DNA of 64,000 nucleotides from Mesorhizobium loti CJ3sym (GCF_000472785.1 NZ_AXAL01000022.1:74810-138809), one strand, 5' to 3'; numbered from the stretch's first letter, positions 7,734 to 16,192 are shown. Notes: generated by a model from the letters alone, not told the origin. A program made the numbers and translations.

Positions 7734-8728
7734 TGCTGCCCTCCCTCCGTCATCTTGTCCTCGGTCTGGGCCGTGCACATGCCGGCGAGATCGGACAGAT
7801 GCGCTTTCCATTCCGCAGTCTGGTCGTTGTTGTACAGCCGATCAAGAGAGGCTTCTTTTTCAAGCGTGTCGAGCATGCAGCCGCAATAGCTCGAACAGAA
7901 GGTCGCGTTGCGCGTCTGTTCGCACGACACCTGGCAGGTTTTCAGGAACTCCACCTGCGGGGTTTCGGCCGGGGCGGGCATCACCTGCGAAAACAGCCAG
8001 ACGCAGCCGAACAGTATCGGTTGGTGGATCAGGTAGAAGGCAAGGCTGTGCCGGCCGATGAAGAGCAAGGGATTGGCCCAGCGGCCGGGCGTAAGGCTCG
8101 CCAGCCGCTGCAGCAGACCCGAGGTAGAGGCAAGCTTGGCCACTGCGAGGCCGGCAAGCACCACGCCGAACCACGGGAACAGCGGCACGTAGTCGTTGGA
8201 GCGGGGATTGATGGCGGAGAGGCCGACCCACCACAGCCAGGGATGATCGAAGGATTCCAGGCTGACATAGAAGGGCACCACGATAATCACCGCCGCGACC
8301 AGCAAGGTGAGCAGTGCCGGCAGGCGCAGGAAGGCGACACCGAGCAGGCTTGCCAGCGCTATCTCGTGCAGGATGCCGAAGAAGATGAAACCGCCCGGCG
8401 TAACGAACCAGGTGACTGCAGATATGGCAATCGCCGCCACGGCGACCATGGCGAAGCGTTTCCAGAAGCCGGTCCAGCGGATCTGTCTGCCGTGAGCGAG
8501 GAACAGGCTGACGCCGACCAGGAACAGGAAGGTCGAGGCGATGCAGCGCGCGTAGATCTTCCACCCGCCGAAGGCTGTCAGGCCGGGATCGGTGTAGTGA
8601 AAATTCTCCAGGTCCCAGGTGAAATGGTAGCTCGCCATGGCCAGCAGTGCGATGCCGCGCACGATGTCGATGGCGACGATGCGCTTTGATGGCTCCGGAA
8701 CGGGTGCGGTCGGCGTATGGATGGTCAT
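7730..8728 (-). CDS. DUF1624 / heparan-alpha-glucosaminide acetyltransferase-like membrane protein
   Basis: This polytopic membrane protein of 332 residues opens with the family signature RIVAIDIVRGIALLAMASYH (16-35). About eight to nine hydrophobic helices follow, with GGWKIYARCIASTFLFLVGV, GILHEIALASLLGVAFLRLP and GRHSLAFYLIHQPILFG as further family marks. DUF1624 proteins are thought to acylate envelope sugars, but the bacterial substrate is not known. The C-terminal part after the last helix (about 270-332) is soluble and Cys-rich (CQVSCEQTRNATFCSSYCGC), an unusual tail that may form disulfides. It overlaps the ICMT-like gene by 4 nt. Confidence 0.8.
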   Translation of the reverse strand: MTIHTPTAPVPEPSKRIVAIDIVRGIALLAMASYHFTWDLENFHYTDPGLTAFGGWKIYARCIASTFLFLVGVSLFLAHGRQIRWTGFWKRFAMVAVAAIAISAVTWFVTPGGFIFFGILHEIALASLLGVAFLRLPALLTLLVAAVIIVVPFYVSLESFDHPWLWWVGLSAINPRSNDYVPLFPWFGVVLAGLAVAKLASTSGLLQRLASLTPGRWANPLLFIGRHSLAFYLIHQPILFGCVWLFSQVMPAPAETPQVEFLKTCQVSCEQTRNATFCSSYCGCMLDTLEKEASLDRLYNNDQTAEWKAHLSDLAGMCTAQTEDKMTEGGQQ

Positions 8729-8947
8729 GGTCTCGCGATCTGATTCAGCCCTGCCTGAGGACTATCACGGTTGGGCGTGACAGAAGAAGGCCGGGAACAC
8801 GGCGATGCCGGCATCGAACGACGCTTTAGGCCAGAATCGGGAAGCCTTTGACCGGTTTCGCTTTTTGCCGGTTACGCGTCGGTTTCCTCTTAATCGCTGG
8901 GGAACGGCCACGGCAGATTTGACCGGTGATTCTGCTTTGGGGAAGCA

Positions 8948-10147
8948 ATGTCCACCCATGTGCGCCATCCGATCTGGCTCCCGGCCCTCAAGGCCGCGGA
9001 TGCGCGTACCTTCGCCTCGCTCTACGCGGTCGAATCGTTTGCCCGGGCCACGGTGTCTAGCGTCATCCCGATCCAGGCCTACGAAATCCTGCACAATGAG
9101 CAGATCGTCTCGATCCTCTACACCATCGTGGCGCTGCTCGGCCTGTCGGTGACCCTGTGCATGCCGATGCTGATCCGCCGCTTTGCCAGGCGTTGGGTCT
9201 ATACGGCAGGCGCCTGTCTGCTCGCCATCGGCTCGCTGTTCTTTGTCACCCATACGCTTGCCGGACAATTGGCGGGAATGCTGTGCCGTGTCATGGGCGC
9301 CAGCGCGCTGTCGATCACGCTAAACCTCTACATCATGGACCACATTCGCAAGACCGACTTCATGCAGGCCGAATCGCTGCGCATGGCGTGGTCGATGTTT
9401 GCCTGGACCGGCGGACCGACGCTCGGCATCTTCCTCTACACACGCTTCGGCATCTACGCCGCGCATGGCGCGGTGGCGGTGTTCGCGCTGGCCCTGCTGG
9501 CGCTGTTCTGGACCTATCGGCTGGGCGACAACCAGTCGATCCGGCCAGGCAAGACCCGGCCAGCCAACCCGCTCGCCAATATCGGCCGCTTCATCGCGCA
9601 GCCAAGGCTGAGGCTCGCCTGGCTGATCGCCTTTGGCCGGTCTTGCTTCTGGTCGACCTTCTTCGTCTATGGGCCGCTGTTCATGGTCATCACCGGCGAG
9701 GGCGAACTGGCCGGCGGCCTGCTGGTCTCGGCCGGCAATGCGCTGCTGTTCATGGCGATCTTCTGGGGCAAGGCGGGAAAACGCTTTGGCGGCCGCAAGA
9801 CCATGACCTTTGCCTATTTCGCCATGTCGGCGATGCTGCTGGCGGCGGGCACGGTGGGAGCGACCGCGCCGTTGCTGACCGGCGCCTTCCTGCTTGGTGG
9901 CGCGTTCTTCACCATCGCGCTGGACGCATTGGGTTCGACCGCTTTCATGCGCTCGGTGCGCTCCTATGAGCGGGCGCAGATGGCGGCGGTCTACCGCACC
10001 TATCTCGACTTTTCCGAACTGACGCCGCCGTTGGTCTATTCCGTCGTGCTGGCTTTCTTCGGGCTGGGCTCGGTGTTTATCACGCTCAGCCTGCTCGCGG
10101 CGGTTTGCGGCTTCGTGACCTGGCGATACCTGCCGAAGTCGCTGTGA
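8948..10147 (+). CDS. MFS transporter, substrate unknown
   Basis: This 399-residue protein has about twelve hydrophobic segments and an MFS-type layout. Helices include LYTIVALLGLSVTLCMPMLI, AGACLLAIGSLFFVTHTLAG and LGLGSVFITLSLLAAVCGFV near the end. The cytoplasmic loop after helix 2 reads RRFARRWVY, a weak form of the MFS loop motif. GGGGAAGCA upstream of the ATG is a good ribosome site. The divergent 219-bp spacer to the DUF1624 gene has the direct repeat TTTGACCGGT at 8847-8856 and 8918-8927. It converges with the Rieske gene (3 nt between stops). Nothing in the sequence fixes the substrate. Confidence 0.8.
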   Translation: MSTHVRHPIWLPALKAADARTFASLYAVESFARATVSSVIPIQAYEILHNEQIVSILYTIVALLGLSVTLCMPMLIRRFARRWVYTAGACLLAIGSLFFVTHTLAGQLAGMLCRVMGASALSITLNLYIMDHIRKTDFMQAESLRMAWSMFAWTGGPTLGIFLYTRFGIYAAHGAVAVFALALLALFWTYRLGDNQSIRPGKTRPANPLANIGRFIAQPRLRLAWLIAFGRSCFWSTFFVYGPLFMVITGEGELAGGLLVSAGNALLFMAIFWGKAGKRFGGRKTMTFAYFAMSAMLLAAGTVGATAPLLTGAFLLGGAFFTIALDALGSTAFMRSVRSYERAQMAAVYRTYLDFSELTPPLVYSVVLAFFGLGSVFITLSLLAAVCGFVTWRYLPKSL

Positions 10148-10150
10148 GGA

Positions 10151-11326
10151 TCAGGCAGAAAGTGCCGCATGCCGCTCACGCACCCAGTTGTGAAAGCGGT
10201 GCAACTCATATTCCTCGGGCATCAGGACGCCGGCTTCGTGGCGCATCGAGCGCAGGCCCCTTTGGTTGATCTCGCAGATCGCCGCATCCTCTTCCAGCAC
10301 CTGCGTGCCAAAGGCGACGATGTTGTCAATGTCGGTTGATGGGTCGCTGAGCGCCTCGGGCGTGAACAGCCATTCGGCGATAAGCTCGGTCTGTTCGGGG
10401 CCGAGCGGCATCAGTCGCACGGTCCTGACATAGTCGACATGACCGACAATGAACATCGAGGGCAGGCTGGTGGCGTAGGTCTGGCCGGCTGCACGTTCGG
10501 CTGGTGTCAGGCCCGGGAAGACCGGTCCATGCGCCTGGCCATCGCGCGACCAGGTCTCGGCCCCGGCGCGCAGGCCGCCGGAAAACTCCGGCGCGTCATT
10601 GTCGGCATGGCGCGTCCATTCGGGATCGTCGTGGCGGCTCATCAGGCCGCGACCATAGATCGGCACCAGCCGCGACAGGTCCTTGTGAACGCCCGGGCAA
10701 TGCAGGCACTCGTTGAAGTTCTCCCAAAAGATCTTCCAGTTGCAGTTCATCACCTTGCGCAGCACATGGCCTGAGACCAGCGCTTCCAGCGGCCAGTTGC
10801 CGAGATTGCCGGAGGCAGGGTCGAAGGATGCCTGCGCCGAGCCTGCCGCGTCTTCCTGCAAATTGATGAAGACGAAGCCCCGCCACACCGAAAGGGCGAT
10901 GCGATAAAGCGGATGGTCGGCCTTGTCGAAACCATCCGGCGGCGATTTCGACGGCACGCGCACGAGATCGCCGCGCAGCGAATAGGACCAGGCGTGGTAG
11001 GGGCACGTGATCAGCCGCGCCTTCAGCCGGCCCTCGCTCTCTTGGCAAAGCTGCGAGCCGCGGTGGCGGCAGGTGTTATGGAAGGCGCGCAGCTCGCCAG
11101 TGTCGTCGCGCAGCACGACGATGTCCTGTGTGCCTATGCGGAACCTGCGGAAAGCCAGCGGCTGGGCCAGATCGGCCTCGCGGCAGACGAGCAGCCAATT
11201 TTTGTACCAGATGGCATCAAGGTCGCGCTGATAGGCTGCCGCATCCCAATAGGCCGATGAGGGCAGCGTCGGCTCGGCCCGGGTCAGGCCGTTATAGGGA
11301 TCGCGCTCGCTGGCAATGGGCTGCAT
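10151..11326 (-). CDS. Rieske non-haem iron oxygenase alpha subunit (betaine/carnitine oxygenase type)
   Basis: This 391-residue oxygenase has two iron sites. The Rieske [2Fe-2S] centre is formed by CRH (about 87-89) and CPYH 19 residues later. The mononuclear iron site is in the motif NFNECLHCPGVH, the ExxxHCxxxH form seen in GbcA/CMO/CntA-type enzymes that oxidise N-methyl groups of quaternary amines. These enzymes need a separate reductase (GbcB-type), which is not in the window. The demethylases and sarcosine oxidase further right make an N-demethylating role on a betaine-like compound likely. A palindromic site lies 40-60 bp upstream of the start. Confidence 0.82.
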   Translation of the reverse strand: MQPIASERDPYNGLTRAEPTLPSSAYWDAAAYQRDLDAIWYKNWLLVCREADLAQPLAFRRFRIGTQDIVVLRDDTGELRAFHNTCRHRGSQLCQESEGRLKARLITCPYHAWSYSLRGDLVRVPSKSPPDGFDKADHPLYRIALSVWRGFVFINLQEDAAGSAQASFDPASGNLGNWPLEALVSGHVLRKVMNCNWKIFWENFNECLHCPGVHKDLSRLVPIYGRGLMSRHDDPEWTRHADNDAPEFSGGLRAGAETWSRDGQAHGPVFPGLTPAERAAGQTYATSLPSMFIVGHVDYVRTVRLMPLGPEQTELIAEWLFTPEALSDPSTDIDNIVAFGTQVLEEDAAICEINQRGLRSMRHEAGVLMPEEYELHRFHNWVRERHAALSA

Positions 11327-11366
11327 GGCTGGCTTCCTGTGAAGAGGTCAGCCGACACCCGGCCAT

Positions 11367-11383
11367 GACAATTGTCAATTGTC
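11367..11383. promoter_or_regulatory. GACAATTGTC palindrome upstream of the Rieske gene
   Basis: GACAATTGTC is a perfect palindrome at 11367-11376, immediately followed by AATTGTC, so that two overlapping dyads share the ATTGTCAATTGTC core. It is 41-57 bp upstream of the oxygenase ATG (minus strand) and about 95 bp before the B12 riboswitch on the other strand. This is the expected position for a regulator of the oxygenase gene. The binding protein is unknown. Confidence 0.4.
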
Positions 11384-11477
11384 GCGCCGATGATCCCTCT
11401 GGCATGGCGCAATCGCGCTGATTGCCGGCGGAATTTGGTTTGCCGCCTGTAGTGATTTTCCCTATAGTCATACAGTC

Positions 11478-11650
11478 GTCGGTTCCGTTTTGGAGCCAAG
11501 AGGGAATGCGGTGCGGGCTGAATTGTTGCCCAATGCCGTGGCTGCCCCCGCAACTGTGTGCGGTAGTCCTCTCCATATGCCACTGAAGATTCGTCTTCGG
11601 GAAGGTGGAGAAGGGCGCTGATCCGCGAGCCAGGAGACCTGCCGACGACG
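11478..11650 (+). promoter_or_regulatory. Cobalamin (AdoCbl) riboswitch
   Basis: The leader of cbtB carries the B12-element hallmarks: GGTTCCG near the 5' end, GAGGGAATGCGGTG, GCCCCCGCAACTGT, GCCACTG ahead of TTCGGGAAGGTGG, and the B12 box AGCCAGGAGACCTGCC at 11628-11643. The start of cbtB is 50 nt after the box. Between them GCCCTC-GGGT-GGAGGG could form a short stem that hides the GAAAGGA ribosome site, suggesting translational control. In known cases B12 binding lowers expression of cobalt uptake and cobalamin synthesis genes, matching what follows. Confidence 0.93.
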
Positions 11651-11693
11651 GCAAAACTGACAGGCCCTCGGGTGGAGGGTGAAAGGACAAGAT

Positions 11694-11873
11694 ATGACTA
11701 CCGCTTCCGTCTCCCTCGGCGCCTCCGTCTCCTCGCAGTCGCGCTTCATGCAGCTGGCGCTCGCCGCACTGCTCGGCACGTTCATCATCGGCTTTGTCGG
11801 CTTCTCGCACATCGATGCGGTCCACAATGCCGGTCATGACAACCGCCATTCGATGGCATTTCCCTGCCACTGA
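11694..11873 (+). CDS. cbtB: CbtB, small subunit of cobalt transporter
   Basis: This 59-residue protein has one membrane helix (LALAALLGTFIIGFVGF) and a His-rich C-terminus (HNAGHDNRHSMAFPCH) suited to cobalt binding, the defining layout of CbtB. The ATG at 11694 follows GAAAGGACAAGAT; an in-frame GTG at 11679 would overlap the ribosome site. It is the first gene behind the B12 riboswitch and is 15 nt from cbtA. The pair is a predicted B12-regulated cobalt importer in alphaproteobacteria. Confidence 0.92.
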   Translation: MTTASVSLGASVSSQSRFMQLALAALLGTFIIGFVGFSHIDAVHNAGHDNRHSMAFPCH

Positions 11874-11888
11874 CGAGGATTTGACATC

Positions 11889-12692
11889 ATGAATCTGTTT
11901 CGCAACGTCGTGTTCATCGCGGCGATCGCCGGGCTCGTGGCCGGCGTCGTTCTCGCCTGCATGCAGGCCTTCGCAACCGACCCTCTCATCCTCCAGGCCG
12001 AAGTTTACGAAAAGGCCGGCGCCGGCCATCAGCACGACCATGCCGCGGCACCGGCCGAGAACGCGGCTGGCACCAGTGCCGCCAGCAGCACGGCGCCCGC
12101 CGCAAACACCATGAGCATGGCGCCAGCAGCCGCGACTGCGCCCGAACATGAGGATGAGGGCTGGGAGCCTGCCGACGGCTTCGAGCGTCACGCATACAGT
12201 GCGGTTTTCAATGTCGCCACCGGCATCGGCTTTGCGCTGATCCTGGTTGCGGTTTCCGAATTCGCCGGCGGCATCGGCAATTGGCGCCAGGGCGTGTTCT
12301 GGGGGTTGGCTGGTTTCGCCGTGTTCACGCTGGCGCCCGGTCTCGGCCTGCAGCCCGAACTGCCGGCGATGCCTGCGGCCGATCTCTTGCCGCGCCAGAT
12401 CTGGTGGACGGCAACGGCAGCGGCCACAGCGATCGGTCTCGCTTTGATTGCTTTCCGCAGATCGCTGCCGCTGGTGATCCTGGCAGTGGCGTTGATCATC
12501 GCACCGCACATTGTCGGCGCGCCGCAGCCCGAAAGCTTCGAAACACCGATCCCGGAAGGCCTGCACCACCAGTTCGTGGTGGCGGTGACGGTGACCAATC
12601 TGGTGTTCTGGCTGGTGCTTGGCGCTGTCGTCGGCGTGGTGCGCGGACGGTTCACCGGCACCGCGACCAGCCTGCGCGACAGCTTTGCCTGA
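11889..12692 (+). CDS. cbtA: CbtA, membrane subunit of cobalt transporter
   Basis: This 267-residue membrane protein has about five helices: NVVFIAAIAGLVAGVVLACM at the N-terminus, FNVATGIGFALILVAVSEFA, GVFWGLAGFAVFTLAPGLGL, LPLVILAVALIIAPHIVGAP and VTNLVFWLVLGAVVGVVRGR. A periplasmic, His- and Ala-rich loop (about 38-95, including GAGHQHDHAA and EHEDEGWEP) can bind metal. LAPGLGLQPELPAMPAADLL is a CbtA family mark. The stop overlaps the TTG start of cobU/P by 8 nt. Confidence 0.92.
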   Translation: MNLFRNVVFIAAIAGLVAGVVLACMQAFATDPLILQAEVYEKAGAGHQHDHAAAPAENAAGTSAASSTAPAANTMSMAPAAATAPEHEDEGWEPADGFERHAYSAVFNVATGIGFALILVAVSEFAGGIGNWRQGVFWGLAGFAVFTLAPGLGLQPELPAMPAADLLPRQIWWTATAAATAIGLALIAFRRSLPLVILAVALIIAPHIVGAPQPESFETPIPEGLHHQFVVAVTVTNLVFWLVLGAVVGVVRGRFTGTATSLRDSFA

Positions 12693-13200
12693 TCGCAGCA
12701 AGCTGATCTTCATCATCGGCGGTGCGCGCTCCGGCAAGAGCGCGCACGCCGAAACCCTGGCGACGGCGTTGCCGTCACCATGGACCTATATCGCCACAGC
12801 TGAAGCCTATGACGACGAGATGCGTGAGCGCATCGCGCTGCACCGCTCGCGGCGCGGCGAGGGCTGGATAACCGTCGAAGCATCGCTCGATCTTGCCGGC
12901 GCGATTGAGGCCTTGCCCGACAACCAGCCGGTGCTTGTCGACTGCCTGACGCTGTGGCTGACCAATCACATGCTGGCCGATCACGATCTCGAGCTGGAAT
13001 GCCGGCGGCTGGCGGATTTGCTGTCGCGGCCGCGCGGGCCGTGGTTCGTGGTTTCCAACGAAGTCGGGCAAGGCATTGTGCCTGACAATGCCCTGGCGCG
13101 CCGATTTCGTGATGACGCTGGGCGGCTCAACCAGCAGATCGCGGCGATTGCCGACACCGTGCTGCTGATGGTGGCGGGGCTGCCGCTCAAGGTGAAATGA
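12685..13200 (+). CDS. cobU: Adenosylcobinamide kinase / adenosylcobinamide-phosphate guanylyltransferase
   Basis: Bifunctional enzyme (171 residues; called cobP in the aerobic pathway) that phosphorylates adenosylcobinamide and then adds GMP for nucleotide-loop assembly. The P-loop GGARSGKS lies at residues 11-18. Further family marks are YIATAEAYDDEMRERIALHR, VDCLTLWLTNHM and VSNEVGQGIVPDNALAR near the C-terminus. The TTG start at 12685 overlaps the end of cbtA (ATG is not available in frame near the motif), implying coupling. cobO follows with one nt between stop and start. Confidence 0.92.
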   Translation: MPDRSKLIFIIGGARSGKSAHAETLATALPSPWTYIATAEAYDDEMRERIALHRSRRGEGWITVEASLDLAGAIEALPDNQPVLVDCLTLWLTNHMLADHDLELECRRLADLLSRPRGPWFVVSNEVGQGIVPDNALARRFRDDAGRLNQQIAAIADTVLLMVAGLPLKVK

Positions 13201-13201
13201 G

Positions 13202-13816
13202 ATGACCGACATCGACAATAAGGACGAAGAGCGCCACCGCGCCAAGATGGCCAAGCGCAAGGCGGTGCAGGACGCCGAAGTGGCGAGCAAGACGGTCGAG
13301 AAGGGGCTGCTGATCGTCAACACCGGCCCGGGCAAAGGCAAGACGACGGCCGCCTTCGGCCTGGCGCTCAGAATGCTCGGCTATGGCAAGCGCGTCGGTG
13401 TGGTGCAGTTCATCAAGGGCAAGTGGCACACTGGCGAGAAGGATGCGTTTGCCGCCTTTGGCGACCGCGTCGTCTGGCATGCGATGGGCGAGGGGTTTAC
13501 CTGGGAAACGCAGGATCTGAAGCGCGATATCGCGGCTGCGGAAGCTGCCTGGGCCAAGGCGCTGGAGTTGATCGCCGATCCCTCGATCAGCCTCGTCGTG
13601 CTCGACGAACTCAACATCGCGCTTCGCTACGACTATCTCGATCTCGACAAGGTCATTTCCGCGCTGAAGGCGCGGCGCGAAGGCCTGCATGTCGTCGTCA
13701 CCGGCCGCAATGCCAAGCCGGCGCTGGTCGAGGCGGCCGATCTGGTTACCGAGATGGGCGTGACCAAACACCATTTTTCGGCAGGCGTGAAGGCGCAGCA
13801 GGGGATAGAGTTCTAA
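13202..13816 (+). CDS. cobO: Cob(I)yrinic acid a,c-diamide adenosyltransferase
   Basis: This 204-residue CobA/CobO-type enzyme transfers adenosyl from ATP to the Co(I) corrinoid. It has the P-loop NTGPGKGKTTAAFG (about 40-53), then VGVVQFIKGKWHTGE, the LVVLDELNIALRY acidic motif and VVVTGRNAKPALVEAADLVT. An N-terminal helical, charged segment (residues 1-35) is usual in the family. It is in the riboswitch-led operon after cobU. cobN, cobW and the methyltransferase genes of the corrin pathway are not in the window. Confidence 0.94.
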   Translation: MTDIDNKDEERHRAKMAKRKAVQDAEVASKTVEKGLLIVNTGPGKGKTTAAFGLALRMLGYGKRVGVVQFIKGKWHTGEKDAFAAFGDRVVWHAMGEGFTWETQDLKRDIAAAEAAWAKALELIADPSISLVVLDELNIALRYDYLDLDKVISALKARREGLHVVVTGRNAKPALVEAADLVTEMGVTKHHFSAGVKAQQGIEF

Positions 13817-13842
13817 GCCCCTTGGCAAGCGGGAGCGTTGTC

Positions 13843-14157
13843 TTGGAACAAGCGGTAATCGTCTATCTTCGTCTCAATGACGGCCAATTTGGAACGTCGG
13901 AAGAACGCGCATCCATTCTTGAGCTGGAGAATCGACTGGAGCAAGCCGTCGGGAATGCTTCGGTCGGCGAGTTTGATGGCGATGAGTTTGGCGAGGGCAA
14001 GTGCATCCTCTACATGTACGGGCCAGATGCTGAAGGACTTTTTGTTGTGATCGAACCATTGTTGAAATCGTCTCCCGTGGCTGCCGGCGGGTATGCGATC
14101 AAGAGGTTTGGCGAGGCAGCCGATCCCGGCGCGAAGGAAGTCCGTGTCACTTGGTAG
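13843..14157 (+). CDS. Small hypothetical protein
   Basis: I do not recognise this protein of about 104 residues. It starts with TTG after GGGAG (spacing about 7) and reads LEQAVIVYLRLNDGQFG, then EERASILELENRLEQAV, GEFDGDEFGEGKCILYMYG and FVVIEPLLKSSP. The pattern of two strand-helix units suggests a small soluble alpha/beta fold. It is acidic, has no signal peptide and lies 26 nt after cobO, then converges with cobD. It may be cotranscribed with the cobalamin genes by position only; no cobalamin role can be claimed. Confidence 0.6.
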   Translation: MEQAVIVYLRLNDGQFGTSEERASILELENRLEQAVGNASVGEFDGDEFGEGKCILYMYGPDAEGLFVVIEPLLKSSPVAAGGYAIKRFGEAADPGAKEVRVTW

Positions 14158-14175
14158 GTTGGGGTTTCGATCTAG

Positions 14176-15147
14176 TCACGCCAGAATGACGATGACCGAA
14201 ACCACCCCAAACAGCGCGATCAGCAGATAATCGGCGACGCGATAAAGTTTCAGCGCCCGCCTGATGTCGCCGCTGTCGACGTCGCGGCGGCCGCCTTCGC
14301 CCATGAAGACGTCGTCGACCACGATGCCGCCGTAGCTGCGCGGTCCGGCGAGTGCCAGCCCAAGTGCTCCGGCCATGGCCGCTTCCGGCCAGCCGGCATT
14401 GGGCGAGCGGTGCTTTTTGGCGTCGCGCCACACCGCCTGCCAGGCACTGCGAGGGTCGGCATCCCTGACCAGGAAAGCCGCCAGCACGATCAGCAGTGCG
14501 GTCAGCCTTGAAGCCGGCAGGTTGATCCAATCGTCGAAGCGCGCGGCGGCCCAGCCGAAAGCCTCGTGGCGCGGCGTGCGGTGGCCGATCATCGAATCGG
14601 CGGTGTTGGCGGCCTTGTAGGCGGCGCCACCGGCCAACCCGCCGACGCCGGTCCAGAAGGCGGGGGCGACAATCCCGTCGGAAAAATTCTCGGCCAGGCT
14701 TTCGATCGCCGCACGGCAGACGGCGGCGCGGTCGAGCGCTTCGGGATCGCGGCCGACGATTCGCGAGACGGCGACGCGGCCCATGGCGAGTCCGCCGCTG
14801 TCGAGCGAGTCCGCCACGGCCTCGACATGGTCGTAGAGGCTCTTCTGCGACAGAAGCGATGTCGCCAGAAGCGCGGCGATGAAGAGCCCGAACGGAACGA
14901 ACCAGAGCAGGACAAGCTGCACACACAGGCCAATCACCGCCGGCACCAGCACGATGACCAGCAGCGCCTGGACGCCGCGTTGGCGACGCAGCGCGTCGGG
15001 ATCAGTGGCGCGGTTGAGCCTGCGATCGAGAAAGGATATCAGCCTGCCGAACCACGTTACGGGATGGCCGATGGCGCGGAACAGCCAGTCCGGATACCCC
15101 AGGACGGATTCGACGGCCAATGACAGGAAAGCGATCAGGACTGACAT
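14176..15147 (-). CDS. cobD: Adenosylcobinamide-phosphate synthase CobD/CbiB
   Basis: This 323-residue membrane protein attaches the aminopropanol (phosphate) arm to adenosylcobyric acid. Family marks are ESVLGYPDWLFRAIGHPVTW near the N-terminus, DSGGLAMGRVAVSRIVGRDP, ESLAENFSDGIVAPAFW, AYKAANTADSMIGHR and LGLALAGPRSYGG. Four to five hydrophobic helices are visible. The start at 15147 is the first Met before the family N-terminus; upstream in-frame codons would run back through cobC. Its start codon overlaps that of the divergent cobC (CATG shared), which is unusual. Confidence 0.93.
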   Translation of the reverse strand: MSVLIAFLSLAVESVLGYPDWLFRAIGHPVTWFGRLISFLDRRLNRATDPDALRRQRGVQALLVIVLVPAVIGLCVQLVLLWFVPFGLFIAALLATSLLSQKSLYDHVEAVADSLDSGGLAMGRVAVSRIVGRDPEALDRAAVCRAAIESLAENFSDGIVAPAFWTGVGGLAGGAAYKAANTADSMIGHRTPRHEAFGWAAARFDDWINLPASRLTALLIVLAAFLVRDADPRSAWQAVWRDAKKHRSPNAGWPEAAMAGALGLALAGPRSYGGIVVDDVFMGEGGRRDVDSGDIRRALKLYRVADYLLIALFGVVSVIVILA

Positions 15148-16192
15148 GAAGCTTCTTGATGGAGCGGTGGACCATGGTGGAAGTCTTGGCCGGGCGAGGG
15201 TGCTTTTCCCCAACGCCGTGCTGCCTTTCGTCGACCTCTCGACTGGTATCAATCCGCACTCCTACCCGCTTTTCGACCTACCCGCCACCTCGCTGTCGCG
15301 ATTGCCGGAAGCGGCGCGCGGGCGCGAGCTGACAGAAATCGCGGCCAGCACCTATGGCGCGCCGTCGCCAGCCAACGTCGTCGCGGCGCCTGGCACGCAG
15401 ATCCTGCTGCCGCGCGTGGCCTCGCTGGTCAGGCCCGGCAATGCGTTGGTGCTGGGGCCGACCTATGCCGAACATGCGCGTGCCGCGGCGATTGCCGGGC
15501 ATCAGGTGACCGAAGTCAGCGATTTCGCGGCACTGGCGGACGCCGACCTTGCCATCATCGTCAACCCGAACAATCCGGACGGTCGCGTCATCGAGCGCGA
15601 CCGGCTGCTGGAATTGGCGGCCGGGCTGCGCGCCAAGGGTGGACTGCTGGTCGTCGACGAGGCCTTCATGGATGTCGGCCCGCGCGAGCACAGCCTCGCC
15701 GGCGATGTCGACGAGGGCGGCATTGTCGTGCTGCGCTCGTTCGGCAAGTTTTTTGGGCTTGCCGGCCTGCGGCTTGGGTTCGCGCTATCCAATGCCTCGA
15801 CAGTCCAGCGGCTGGAAACGCAGTTCGGCCCATGGGCCGTCGCCGGCCCAGCGCTGGAATACGGCATTCGCGCGCTTACCGATATCGGCTGGCAGGATGC
15901 AATGCGGGCATCCCTTGCCGAGGCAACGGCGCGGCTCGACGAACTGTTCGGCCGTTTCGGCGTGCCCGTCGCCGGCGGCACCACATTGTTCCGCTATCTC
16001 AGCCTGCCGGATGCGGCCAGCCTGTTTTCAGCGCTTGGCGAACGCGGCATCCTGCTTCGGCATTTCTCCGACCGGCCGCATGTCCTGCGCGCCGGGCTGC
16101 CGGCGAGTCAGGAGGAATGGCTGCGGCTCGAATCCGCCCTTGCCGAATGGGCGACGCGGCGCGAGGATCGATCAAAGGGTTCAAGAAAATGA
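15146..16192 (+). CDS. cobC: Threonine-phosphate decarboxylase-type cobalamin protein CobC
   Basis: This 348-residue PLP enzyme is of the class I/II aminotransferase fold. In the aerobic pathway CobC works with CobD to supply the aminopropanol side chain. The N-terminus has DHGGSLGRARVLFPNA and DLSTGINPHSYP, as in CobC/CobD(L-Thr-P decarboxylase). VNPNNPDGRV, VVDEAFMDVGP and the PLP lysine in LRSFGKFFGLAGLRLGF follow. The end overlaps the next gene as ATGA. The start at 15146 shares bases with the cobD start on the other strand, so each promoter must lie inside the other gene. Confidence 0.93.
   Translation: MKLLDGAVDHGGSLGRARVLFPNAVLPFVDLSTGINPHSYPLFDLPATSLSRLPEAARGRELTEIAASTYGAPSPANVVAAPGTQILLPRVASLVRPGNALVLGPTYAEHARAAAIAGHQVTEVSDFAALADADLAIIVNPNNPDGRVIERDRLLELAAGLRAKGGLLVVDEAFMDVGPREHSLAGDVDEGGIVVLRSFGKFFGLAGLRLGFALSNASTVQRLETQFGPWAVAGPALEYGIRALTDIGWQDAMRASLAEATARLDELFGRFGVPVAGGTTLFRYLSLPDAASLFSALGERGILLRHFSDRPHVLRAGLPASQEEWLRLESALAEWATRREDRSKGSRK

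Noticed and set aside
8847..8927. Direct repeat TTTGACCGGT between the DUF1624 and MFS genes as an operator
   Set aside because: Only two copies 71 bp apart with no dyad symmetry; mentioned with the MFS gene but not listed as a site.
13423..14157. A 244-residue protein overlapping cobO
   Set aside because: Only its last 104 codons lie outside cobO and look protein-like; the earlier part is a shadow of cobO. Annotated from TTG 13843 instead.
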